Part shown: one piece after another, positions 1 to 5,044 of the stretch
How the letters are laid out: each line of letters begins with the position of its first letter
How positions within the stretch are numbered: the stretch's first letter is position 1
From: CAYOVG01 sp964407285
GTDB lineage: Bacteria > Desulfobacterota > Syntrophobacteria > Syntrophobacterales > Syntrophobacteraceae
NCBI GenBank assembly: GCA_964407285.1
Contig: CAYOVG010000390.1
Span: 1 to 6,151 of the forward strand
Length of the DNA: 6,151 nt
Reading direction: 5' to 3'
Position numbers and translations under genes: made by a program
Notes under the pieces: model-generated
Database searches by the model: none
What the model saw: the letters and a program-made list of their open reading frames with translations, nothing else
Told to the model about the DNA's origin: nothing

Positions 1-8
1 ACCCCCCC

Positions 9-29
9 AACCCGTAACCCGCAACCCGG
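9..29. repeat. Short degenerate tandem repeat, AACCCGN x3
   Basis: Three consecutive 7-base units, AACCCGT, AACCCGC and AACCCGG, are preceded by a run of seven C and followed by one more related unit (TAACCCGA, 41-48). On the minus strand this lies just downstream of the radical SAM stop codon, so it falls in the 3' flank of that gene. The array touches the window edge, so its full length is unknown. Simple GGGTTNC-type arrays occur in intergenic DNA of several GC-rich bacteria. I see no hairpin with a T-tract here, so it does not look like an intrinsic terminator. Confidence 0.6.
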
Positions 30-48
30 ACAGAACTGGTTAACCCGA

Positions 49-1692
49 CTACGAGACCACGCCTCGTACGGTTAATCCCTTCAACCCCTCGACGAACGCC
101 TTGCAAAGGTCGGGGGAGCAATCGTGCCGGAACGTTTCCCCTTCCGGGGTAATGCCCCTTATGATAGCGTCGTGAAGAAACCAGCCGAGGAGAATCCTGC
201 CCGTTTCCACCCTTCGGAGCGGGTCCGGCCTCTCCGTGCGGGCCGGTTCCGGTTCGGGGTCCGGCAAACCGGCGCCGCTGTCGATGAGGGACTTCATGAA
301 GTTGAGTATTCTGCCGAGCCGCAGCAGCGTTACGCTCTCGACCCTGGTGGTGGTGTCCGAGATGGGGATGGCGCTGGAGCGCATCAGGGAAAGGCTTTGA
401 GGGAGTATGGCCCTTTCCCCGCACCTGAGAAAATCCTCGCTTCCGGGGGAGGGGTAGTAGATGGAAACGCCTGCGAGGACCCTTCTTCGAGCCAGGAACA
501 GGAGGTCCGACACCGACCCCAGGGGGGTCTGGCCGGGAGCGCCCGCAATGACGTACCCCACTGCCTGCATCCCGTACTTTTCCGCATGTCGCAACGCATC
601 ATCGAAGGCGGCGTTCACGTTGGGACGCCTGAAGCACCTCAACTGCTCCGGCAAAGTGGACCCCAACGAAAGGTTCAGCACCTTGAAGCCGGCTCTCTTC
701 ATCGCATGGATGATCTTCCGGTCGAGAGTGGCCGGCAGGAGCCCGTTCATCGCTCTCACTTCGGGACCACTATCGCTCCCCGCGTAACGTCGGGCCAATC
801 CCTCGAGCAGATTCAGAAACCATTGCCGGTCGAGCGAAATGTTTTCGTCCTCGAAATCGATGAAACCCACTTTATGGCTGGATGCGGAGGCGACGGCGTC
901 GTCGATTTCGGCCAGGACCGACTGGACGCTCCTTTGCCGGTACCCGGCATGGGCCGAAGCTCCCACCGAGCAGTAGGTGCAGTGCAGCGGGCAGCCCCTG
1001 CCGGCGACCACGGCTACGCTGAGTCTGCCCGCCCGCATATAGTAGTCCCGGTTGTGGAAGCAGCCTCCCGGCGCGTAGCGGTCCAGTCCCTTCAGGACCG
1101 CGGGAGGAGAGATGTGGAGTCCGCCGCCGGGTTTGCGGAATACAATTCCGGGAACGTTCGAGACGTCGCTCCCTTCCCGCAGGGCCTTCGCAAGGGCAGG
1201 CATAGCCGCCTCGCCTTCCCCTCGAATGACGTAATCGACCGCCCCGCATTCCATGACGCTCTCCGGCATGGCGGTGGGATGGTGTCCGCCCAGGACTATT
1301 TTGCACCGGGGAAGGTGTTTTCTTACCGCCTCTGCTGTCTGCAACGCTTCGCCGCTGTACGGGGTGAAGAGGGAGGAGACGCCGACAAGGAATGCTCCGG
1401 AGCGGCCCGCCCGCTCCCCCAGGAATTGGAAGCTGTATCCGAAGTGCCGGTAGTGGTGGAAGAGGGCGAAAGGGGAGACGTCGTGGACACCATAGAATCC
1501 CTTCAGATACGCCATCTCGCCGGGCAAATCGATGGTCTTGCGGTTGGAAGTGGCGAGAGCATCCAGGACCTCGACGGAAAAACCCTGCCGGACCAGTTCT
1601 GCCGCTATGCAGGAGAGCCCATAGGGGATGGTCCGCTTTTCCGTAAGGTAAAAATCCCGGATGGGCGGCTGGATGAGGAGAATGTCCGGCAT
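49..1692 (-). CDS. B12-binding-domain radical SAM protein, substrate unknown
   Basis: Seen in sequence: the 547-residue protein starts MPDILLIQPP. Its N-terminal part (about 1-210) is a Rossmann-like cobalamin-binding-type domain with LLIQPP, IPYGLSCIAAELVRQG, GVSSLFTPY, LGGHHPTAMPE and VIRGEGE. A radical SAM core follows, with the iron-sulfur motif CPLHCTYC (Cys 234, 238, 241), the DFEDENISLD strand region, the MKRAGF helix and the IAGAPGQ motif. A C-terminal extension of about 70 residues follows a Pro/Glu-rich hinge. Family knowledge: these enzymes bind a 4Fe-4S cluster and SAM and often methylate or rearrange unactivated carbons in lipid, cofactor or natural-product pathways (relatives include BchE and HpnJ/HpnP-type proteins). 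The classic DxHxxG cobalamin-ligating motif is absent, as in many of this superfamily. The Glu often found after the AGF helix (G-x-E-S) reads LGST here. Start choice: ATG 1692 begins directly at the first beta strand and has GAGAAAAG nine bases upstream. ATG 1740 and TTG 1758 are alternatives; TTG would lie inside a strong hairpin. It is downstream of hsp20 on the same strand with no other partner gene visible, so the substrate cannot be deduced. Confidence 0.9.
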   Translation of the reverse strand: MPDILLIQPPIRDFYLTEKRTIPYGLSCIAAELVRQGFSVEVLDALATSNRKTIDLPGEMAYLKGFYGVHDVSPFALFHHYRHFGYSFQFLGERAGRSGAFLVGVSSLFTPYSGEALQTAEAVRKHLPRCKIVLGGHHPTAMPESVMECGAVDYVIRGEGEAAMPALAKALREGSDVSNVPGIVFRKPGGGLHISPPAVLKGLDRYAPGGCFHNRDYYMRAGRLSVAVVAGRGCPLHCTYCSVGASAHAGYRQRSVQSVLAEIDDAVASASSHKVGFIDFEDENISLDRQWFLNLLEGLARRYAGSDSGPEVRAMNGLLPATLDRKIIHAMKRAGFKVLNLSLGSTLPEQLRCFRRPNVNAAFDDALRHAEKYGMQAVGYVIAGAPGQTPLGSVSDLLFLARRRVLAGVSIYYPSPGSEDFLRCGERAILPQSLSLMRSSAIPISDTTTRVESVTLLRLGRILNFMKSLIDSGAGLPDPEPEPARTERPDPLRRVETGRILLGWFLHDAIIRGITPEGETFRHDCSPDLCKAFVEGLKGLTVRGVVS

Positions 1693-1753
1693 CGGGCAGG
1701 TCTTTTCTCGTTCGGTGTGGTTTCCTCTTTCTGCATACATTTTCACCATCGGC

Positions 1754-1783
1754 GACAATCCCCGGTTTCGCCCGGGGATTGTC
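1754..1783. repeat. Perfect 12-bp inverted repeat (hairpin) upstream of radical SAM gene
   Basis: GACAATCCCCGG (1754-1765) pairs perfectly with CCGGGGATTGTC (1772-1783) around a six-base loop, TTTCGC. Neither strand has a T-tract directly after the stem, so it is not a standard intrinsic terminator. It lies between the hsp20 stop (1856) and the radical SAM start (1692 or 1740) and covers the alternative TTG start at 1758. In a minus-strand transcript it would fold in the leader of the radical SAM gene or in the hsp20 3' region. It could be an mRNA-stabilising processing hairpin, a Rho-type or weak terminator, or a protein-binding palindrome. Confidence 0.85.
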
Positions 1784-1855
1784 TACCATACACTATGAGG
1801 GGCATGTTTGAAAGACGGGGAACCGGTGTTTTTTCTTCCGCCCCTCGGAGCGCGG

Positions 1856-2344
1856 TCATGATACGGGGATGTTCCTGCGGCTTTGTCCGGCCTTGCGGGG
1901 CATGATGATGGTGAGCACCCCGTCCTTGAGGACAGCGACGGTGCTTTCATCTTCGACCTCTTCCGGCAGGCGCATGGAACTTCTGAACAATCCGCACTTC
2001 GACTGCTTCCGGTAGTAATCTCTTTGCTGCTCCTGCGTGGCCGTCTCCTCCTCCTGCTTCGCTCCGGAGACGGTAAGGTCCCTGCCGTTGCTGATCGAAA
2101 CCTTGATATCGTCCTTATGGCAGCCCGGGACTTCCATTTTGAGGTAATATTTATCGTTTTCCTGGTAAAAATCGTACTCGGGCGTGAATTCGCTGCCGTA
2201 TTCCCTTGTCCACTCCGGCCAGAGACGGTCCATCCAGATATCGCCTCCGCCGCCTATCATGATGTCGGCCAGGGAGTCGGCGCCCAGTTGGGTCATCCAT
2301 AACGGCCGCCGCTTCTTTCTGAGTTCGGTGAGGTTGAATTCCAT
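1856..2344 (-). CDS. Small heat-shock protein, Hsp20/alpha-crystallin family
   Basis: Role from the family: an ATP-independent cytoplasmic holdase chaperone that forms oligomers and binds unfolding proteins under heat or other stress. Seen: 162 residues, usual for bacterial Hsp20. A variable N-terminal arm (1-54) has Trp-rich stretches. The alpha-crystallin domain (about 55-150) opens with PEYDFYQENDKYYLKMEVPG, has DIKVSISNGRDLTVSG, then the CGLFRSSMRLPEEV strand and the hallmark DGVLTIIMPRK (141-151). A short tail carries the I-x-V anchor IPV (159-161) that docks into neighbouring subunits. Start: ATG 2344 is preceded by a near-perfect ribosome site, AAAGGAGG (2360-2353 on the minus strand), with an eight-base spacer. 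The AT-rich leader contains TTGACC (2411-2406) and TATACA (2384-2379), but they are 22 bases apart, too far for a standard sigma-70 promoter. No CIRCE element or clear sigma-32 promoter is visible. The gene is divergent from the lipoprotein gene and upstream of the radical SAM gene on the same strand. Confidence 0.96.
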   Translation of the reverse strand: MEFNLTELRKKRRPLWMTQLGADSLADIMIGGGGDIWMDRLWPEWTREYGSEFTPEYDFYQENDKYYLKMEVPGCHKDDIKVSISNGRDLTVSGAKQEEETATQEQQRDYYRKQSKCGLFRSSMRLPEEVEDESTVAVLKDGVLTIIMPRKAGQSRRNIPVS

Positions 2345-2352
2345 GCAATATG

Positions 2353-2360
2353 CCTCCTTT
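2353..2360 (-). promoter_or_regulatory. Strong ribosome binding site of the hsp20 gene
   Basis: On the minus strand the sequence reads AAAGGAGG, complementary to the 16S rRNA tail over eight bases, with an eight-base spacer (CATATTGC) to ATG 2344. This fixes the hsp20 start and suggests high translation when the mRNA is present. Confidence 0.85.
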
Positions 2361-2534
2361 AAGGTAAGTTATTGTAATGTATAGGTTAATTAGTTGGTTG
2401 AGGAAGGTCAAGCAGGGACGGCGGAAGGGCGGGGCGGACAATGAATCCCGTCGGTTTCAAGCCGGGAACCTCATGAAACGGAAGCCCCCTCGCCCCCTCA
2501 TTAAGGCGTCGGCTCGATGGATGATTAAAATAGG

Positions 2535-2540
2535 TATAAA
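2535..2540 (+). promoter_or_regulatory. Possible -10 element (TATAAA) for the lipoprotein gene
   Basis: TATAAA lies in the only AT-rich part of the plus-strand leader, 84 bases before the chosen start. No recognisable TTGACA-like element lies 16-18 bases upstream, so a promoter here would need an activator or another sigma factor. It is a weak call. If real, transcription would start near 2547, just before the hairpin at 2556. Confidence 0.25.
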
Positions 2541-2555
2541 TAACGAGAACAAAAC

Positions 2556-2586
2556 AGGGGACGTACATGATAGTACCCCCCTTTTT
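2556..2586 (+). terminator. Attenuator-like hairpin plus T-run in lipoprotein leader
   Basis: AGGGGACGTAC (2556-2566) can pair with GTACCCCCCT (2573-2582) around the loop ATGATA, with one internal irregularity, followed directly by a T-run (2582-2586). This has the shape of an intrinsic terminator, yet it sits 33 bases upstream of the lipoprotein start and no plus-strand gene ends before it. It may be a leader attenuator. Alternatively the core GTAC-ATGATA-GTAC (2563-2576) may be a protein-binding dyad and the T-run incidental. Confidence 0.35.
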
Positions 2587-2618
2587 GACGGATACGGATG
2601 ACCTGTTGGAGGATGCGC

Positions 2619-3137
2619 ATGTTTAAGCGGTTTAATATTGGTATCGGTCTTCTATTGACCTTGAGCATATTTATCTTGGCGTGCGGCCGGGAGGACAGGA
2701 CGGCCTCTCCGGAATCAAAGGCGCCGGCCGCTCAGGCCTCTTCGCCTTCGGTAGTGGGAGAGGCGAGGGCGGCTTCGGAAGCCGGCGACGCCGCCCCCGC
2801 CCCCGCCCCCACGACAGACAATGTCGCTCCCACGAATGGCGACGTTTCACCCACGACAGGGGAGGAATACCGGTTGCAGTTCGAAAAGCGGCTCAACGAC
2901 ATGGATGCGAAGATAGGGGAGTTGAGAGTGCGGGCAAGAACGGCGGGGCCGGAGATGAAGGAGGAATTCAACAATGCGGTGGATGACCTGGGGAGGAAGA
3001 GGGCCGCTGCGTCGAGGGCCCTTACAAAAATGAGGGATGCAGGCGACGGGAAATGGGAAGAAATCAGGCCCGAAGCGGATTCGACGATGAGCGACCTGGA
3101 GAGAAGCTACGAGGATGTGGCATCCCGATTCAGGTGA
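2619..3137 (+). CDS. Small lipoprotein with helical sll1863-like stress domain
   Basis: Seen: from ATG 2619 the product has 172 residues. A lipoprotein signal peptide (MFKR, a hydrophobic stretch, then FILAC) puts the lipidated Cys at residue 22. Gly at +2 does not suggest inner-membrane retention, so outer-membrane anchoring is likely. A flexible Ala/Pro/Ser/Thr-rich linker (about 24-82, including APAPAPTT) leads to a charged, all-helical region (83-172) with heptad-like spacing: FEKRLNDMDAKIGELRVRA, then FNNAVDDLGRKRAAASRALTKM, then WEEIRPEADSTMSDLERSYE. This pattern resembles coiled-coil proteins annotated as the sll1863 stress-response family. That assignment is from pattern memory, and no catalytic motif is visible. 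Start: GGAGG (2608-2612) is six bases before ATG 2619; the earlier in-frame ATGs at 2598 and 2613 lack a usable ribosome site. Neighbours: divergent from hsp20 and closed by its own terminator at 3152, so it appears monocistronic. A shared stress response with hsp20 is inference. Confidence 0.85.
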   Translation: MFKRFNIGIGLLLTLSIFILACGREDRTASPESKAPAAQASSPSVVGEARAASEAGDAAPAPAPTTDNVAPTNGDVSPTTGEEYRLQFEKRLNDMDAKIGELRVRARTAGPEMKEEFNNAVDDLGRKRAAASRALTKMRDAGDGKWEEIRPEADSTMSDLERSYEDVASRFR

Positions 3138-3151
3138 TGCGCGCGAAATCG

Positions 3152-3188
3152 CCGGAGGAGAGCCGGTCCCCCCGGCTTTCCGGGTTTT
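3152..3188 (+). terminator. Intrinsic terminator of the lipoprotein gene
   Basis: The outer stem CCGGA/TCCGG (3152-3156 with 3179-3183) and inner stem AGCCGG/CCGGCT (3161-3166 with 3172-3177) enclose the loop TCCCC. One side has a four-base bulge, the other a single base. The stem is followed by GTTTT (3184-3188). It begins 15 bases after the TGA stop, the expected place. Confidence 0.75.
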
Positions 3189-3211
3189 CATGCTCCCGCC
3201 GGGATCACGAA

Positions 3212-3245
3212 GTACAAAATCGTACACTATCATGTAATCGTACAT
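3212..3245. repeat. GTAC-rich repeat cluster, possible operator
   Basis: Three GTAC tetramers occur at 3212, 3222 and 3240. AATCGTACA is repeated directly (3218-3226 and 3236-3244) with an 18-base period. TGTA-ATCG-TACA (3233-3244) is a small inverted repeat. The block also contains ACTATCATGTA (3226-3236), the exact reverse complement of 3' TACATGATAGT in the lipoprotein leader (2564-2574). It lies between the lipoprotein terminator and the outer-membrane protein gene. Such spacing fits a helix-turn-helix regulator, but no regulator gene is in the window. Confidence 0.4.
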
Positions 3246-3294
3246 CGGAAAAATTCAAAATTGTTCTTTCATCCTTCCCCTACAGCCGTCGAGG

Positions 3295-3320
3295 CGGACC
3301 GCTCCGGAGGATGCGGTCTG
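3295..3320. repeat. Inverted repeat in the gap before the outer-membrane protein gene
   Basis: CGGACCGC (3295-3302) pairs with GCGGTCTG (3313-3320) with one G-U pair and a ten-base loop. A second small dyad, TTCAG-N7-CTGAA (3328-3344), follows at once. No T-tract follows the stem. I see no gene between 3138 and 3559; the gap holds the terminator, the GTAC cluster, these dyads and the sigma-54-like element. Confidence 0.4.
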
Positions 3321-3430
3321 TACTCTGTTCAGATCCCAACTGAATAATTCCGGACAGATGGAATACAGCGAAAACGTTTGCTCCGGGGTTGCGCGGCGCC
3401 GGAAAGTGAATTCTCCGGGCCGGCAACTCG

Positions 3431-3447
3431 TTGGCCTGCTTCGTGCA
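3431..3447 (+). promoter_or_regulatory. Sigma-54-like -24/-12 promoter of outer-membrane protein gene
   Basis: The element reads TTGGCCTG-CTTC-GTGCA. The invariant GG (3433-3434) and GC (3445-3446) are separated by exactly the required 12 positions. It matches TGGCACG-N4-TTGCW at nine of twelve fixed positions. Transcription would start near 3458, giving a leader of about 100 bases to ATG 3560 with room for activator sites upstream. Chance matches to this motif do occur, so this is a candidate only. Confidence 0.35.
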
Positions 3448-3559
3448 AATTCCTGGTGCCGATACGGCTCACCCTGCATGCATATTCATCGACTGGAATG
3501 CCATGAGAACCGGGAGCCATAATTTTTCGGGCTTTATTATTCGATTTGAGGAGGGAAAG

Positions 3560-4399
3560 ATGAGAAATTTCAGTAGGATGTGGACTTTTGTCATGGTTCT
3601 TTCGCTGGCTTTGTGCGGGGTCGCGGCATTGGGGACCGCTCCCGCTCTCGCGGAAGAAGCGGTGAGCGCCCCGGAGGAGGAAAGACCCGCGGTCGTCCTC
3701 ACCGCGGACTTCCTCAGCCAGTACATCTGGCGCGGATATGCGGCGAGCAAGGAGAGCGCCGTCATTCAGCCGTCCGTGACCGTGAGCTACAAGGGTTTTG
3801 CGGTGAATTTGTGGGGCAACTTCGACACTCATGAGGCGGCCGGTTTCGGGGAAGGCGTCGATGACGCGAACTGGAACGAGACCGACTTCACTTTCTCCTA
3901 TACCCATGAACTCTATCCCAACCTGAACGGGACGATCGGAACCATTTACTACTCCCTGGTAGGCCTCGACATGTGGGAGCTCTACGCAGGCCTCTCCTAT
4001 GCCACTCCCTGGGTTACGCTGGCGGTGACCGGATACCGCGAAGTATCCCATTATCCCGGCTGGTGGGTGCAGTTCGACCTTTCACGCAATTTCGCGTTGC
4101 CGTGGTACGGTATGAGCGTGGACCTGGGCGCGACCTTCCTCTATCAGAACTCGGAAAGGCGAGCCGCTTTCTTCGATCCCGATAATCCGAACAAAGCTTA
4201 TGACGCATGGCACACCGGGCAGATCCTGGCGGCCCTCAATATCCCCGTCGGAAAGTACGTGACCATTTCGCCCAGGGTAGGCTATTCCTTCCCGCTGTCC
4301 GGCGAGGCCTCGAGGGCGCTCGAGTCCAACACCGGCTGGAACTGGGATGGAGAGGACGACCACATTTTCGGCGGAGTCAGGATTTCCGCCGCTTTCTAG
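3560..4399 (+). CDS. Outer-membrane beta-barrel protein, TorF/Gcw_chp-like
   Basis: Seen: 279 residues from ATG 3560. A Sec signal peptide has Arg/Met near the start, a hydrophobic core at about 9-25 and a likely cleavage after APALA (residue 31). The mature part shows alternating polar and hydrophobic, aromatic-rich strands: VVLTADFLSQYIWRGY, VSYKGFAVNLWGNF, TDFTFSYTHELY, GTIGTIYYSL, WELYAGLSYATPWVTLAVTGY, WVQFDLSRNF, VTISPRVGYSF. It ends GGVRISAAF with a terminal Phe, the usual barrel-assembly signal. The opening strand plus S-x-Y-x-x-RG resembles proteins annotated as TorF-family putative porins (Gcw_chp domain). The likely role is an outer-membrane channel or structural barrel of unknown substrate. 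Start: GAGGAGGG (3548-3555) lies four bases before ATG 3560. The frame stays open upstream to 3431, but that part lacks a ribosome site and would bury the signal peptide, so it was excluded. The gene is flanked by long gaps and appears monocistronic. Confidence 0.87.
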   Translation: MRNFSRMWTFVMVLSLALCGVAALGTAPALAEEAVSAPEEERPAVVLTADFLSQYIWRGYAASKESAVIQPSVTVSYKGFAVNLWGNFDTHEAAGFGEGVDDANWNETDFTFSYTHELYPNLNGTIGTIYYSLVGLDMWELYAGLSYATPWVTLAVTGYREVSHYPGWWVQFDLSRNFALPWYGMSVDLGATFLYQNSERRAAFFDPDNPNKAYDAWHTGQILAALNIPVGKYVTISPRVGYSFPLSGEASRALESNTGWNWDGEDDHIFGGVRISAAF

Positions 4400-4455
4400 C
4401 GCAAGAACAAGGGTCATACCCGAAAACAGAAAGACGACGGCTTACTCAAACGATA

Positions 4456-4476
4456 GGGCGGGGCTTGTCCCCGCCT
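4456..4476. repeat. REP-like palindrome, GGCGGGG hairpin
   Basis: GGCGGGG (4457-4463) and CCCCGCC (4469-4475) form a perfect seven-base stem around CTTGT, extended by a G-U pair. It lies 57 bases after the outer-membrane protein stop codon. There is no T-tract, so it is not a textbook terminator. It shares the GGGCGGG core with the next palindrome, which suggests one repeat family. Confidence 0.6.
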
Positions 4477-4536
4477 CCCCTGACCGGGATACCCCCAACG
4501 GGGAACAACCCGCACGGAGACAAACGACGGACCAAT

Positions 4537-4560
4537 GGTAGGGCGGGATTTCGCCCTACC
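4537..4560. repeat. REP-like palindrome, GGTAGGGCG hairpin
   Basis: GGTAGGGCG (4537-4545) pairs perfectly with CGCCCTACC (4552-4560) around GGATTT. TAGGGCGGG is nearly shared with 4454-4462 (TAGGGCGGG), so the two palindromes look like diverged copies or the two ends of one short palindromic element spanning about 4451-4566. No coding sequence lies between them. Confidence 0.65.
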
Positions 4561-4566
4561 GTTCGT

Positions 4567-4590
4567 CAATCGGCCCTCACAGGCCGGTTG
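4567..4590 (+). terminator. Hairpin with weak T-rich tail, possible terminator
   Basis: CAATCGGCC (4567-4575) pairs with GGCCGGTTG (4582-4590) with one T-G pair around CTCACA, followed by TTGAGTTT. It is the most terminator-like structure downstream of the outer-membrane protein gene, but it is 168 bases from the stop codon and its tail is interrupted. It may belong to the palindrome cluster instead. Confidence 0.35.
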
Positions 4591-4667
4591 TTGAGTTTAG
4601 ACCCATGCGCTCCTGCGTGGAAACCCCGGAAACTTCCCCTGCTTTCCACCTCGGTGTTCTACCTTCC

Positions 4668-4696
4668 TTGCATTCCGATTCCCGCGTGCCTATATT
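4668..4696 (+). promoter_or_regulatory. Possible sigma-70 promoter upstream of glycosyltransferase
   Basis: TTGCAT (4668-4673) and TATATT (4691-4696) are 17 bases apart; the -10 matches five of six, the -35 three of six. It would give a leader of about 340 bases, which includes a tight GCCCAG-CCGA-CTGGGC hairpin (4723-4738). The long stretch 4591-5041 otherwise holds no gene I can support. Confidence 0.3.
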
Positions 4697-4805
4697 TTGC
4701 CAACGGAGTACGGAAGCAGTAAGCCCAGCCGACTGGGCGGACAACCTTATGCGCGTTTATCCGTTTTCACCATGGGGTGATACTTTTCCGAATGTTCCAC
4801 CTCAT

Positions 4806-4833
4806 TTGAACGGGCCGGTGACTCCGCTATATT
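4806..4833 (+). promoter_or_regulatory. Possible second sigma-70 promoter upstream of glycosyltransferase
   Basis: TTGAAC (4806-4811) and TATATT (4828-4833) are 16 bases apart, matching four of six and five of six. It is nearer to the gene than the 4668 candidate and would leave a leader of about 200 bases. Both are weak predictions; at most one may be used. Confidence 0.35.
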
Positions 4834-5030
4834 TTCCTGCATCGAAGAAAGCTTTAGTCGCAGCGGTTTCCAGGGTTATTCATCCTCGGACAAGGGGGGT
4901 CACATCCAGCAAAAGCGTGCCGACCGATCACCGTGACTCCGTGCGGTTTCACGGCGAAGCATGAAGGCGACTCTTTTTCCGTTCATTGCTCATTCCAGGA
5001 TAAATGTTCATTTCGCCATTGCGGGGTTGA

Positions 5031-5044
5031 GAGAGGAAAAATTG
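5031..5044 (+). promoter_or_regulatory. Ribosome site and TTG start of the glycosyltransferase
   Basis: GAGAGG (5031-5036) precedes TTG (5042-5044) by five bases. This decides the start against ATG 4961, which has only a weak GGCG-type match upstream. Confidence 0.6.

Noticed and set aside
1821..1835. ACCGGT followed by a T-run, resembling a plus-strand terminator
   Set aside because: The palindrome is too short to form a stable stem and no plus-strand gene ends there.
124..1905. 593-codon open frame on the plus strand, antisense to the radical SAM gene
   Set aside because: The minus-strand frame encodes a clear radical SAM protein; the antisense translation has no recognisable domain and is a product of high GC.
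2379..2411. TTGACC and TATACA as a sigma-70 promoter for hsp20
   Set aside because: The 22-base spacer is outside the usual 16-18 range, so the two elements cannot be used together.
2377..2601. 74-codon plus-strand frame in the hsp20-lipoprotein gap
   Set aside because: It overlaps the likely promoter regions of both genes, lacks a ribosome site and has low-complexity basic composition.
3431..3559. In-frame upstream extension of the outer-membrane protein
   Set aside because: It has no ribosome site, would place 43 residues before the signal peptide, and overlaps the sigma-54-like element; ATG 3560 has GAGGAGGG.
3329..4051. 240-codon minus-strand open frame across the outer-membrane protein gene
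   Set aside because: The plus strand carries a signal peptide and beta-barrel pattern with a good ribosome site; the minus frame shows neither.
4605..4964. 119-codon plus-strand frame between the palindromes and the glycosyltransferase
   Set aside because: No ribosome site, no recognisable domain, Pro/Ser-rich composition as expected for translated spacer; kept only as a remark about the ATGA overlap.
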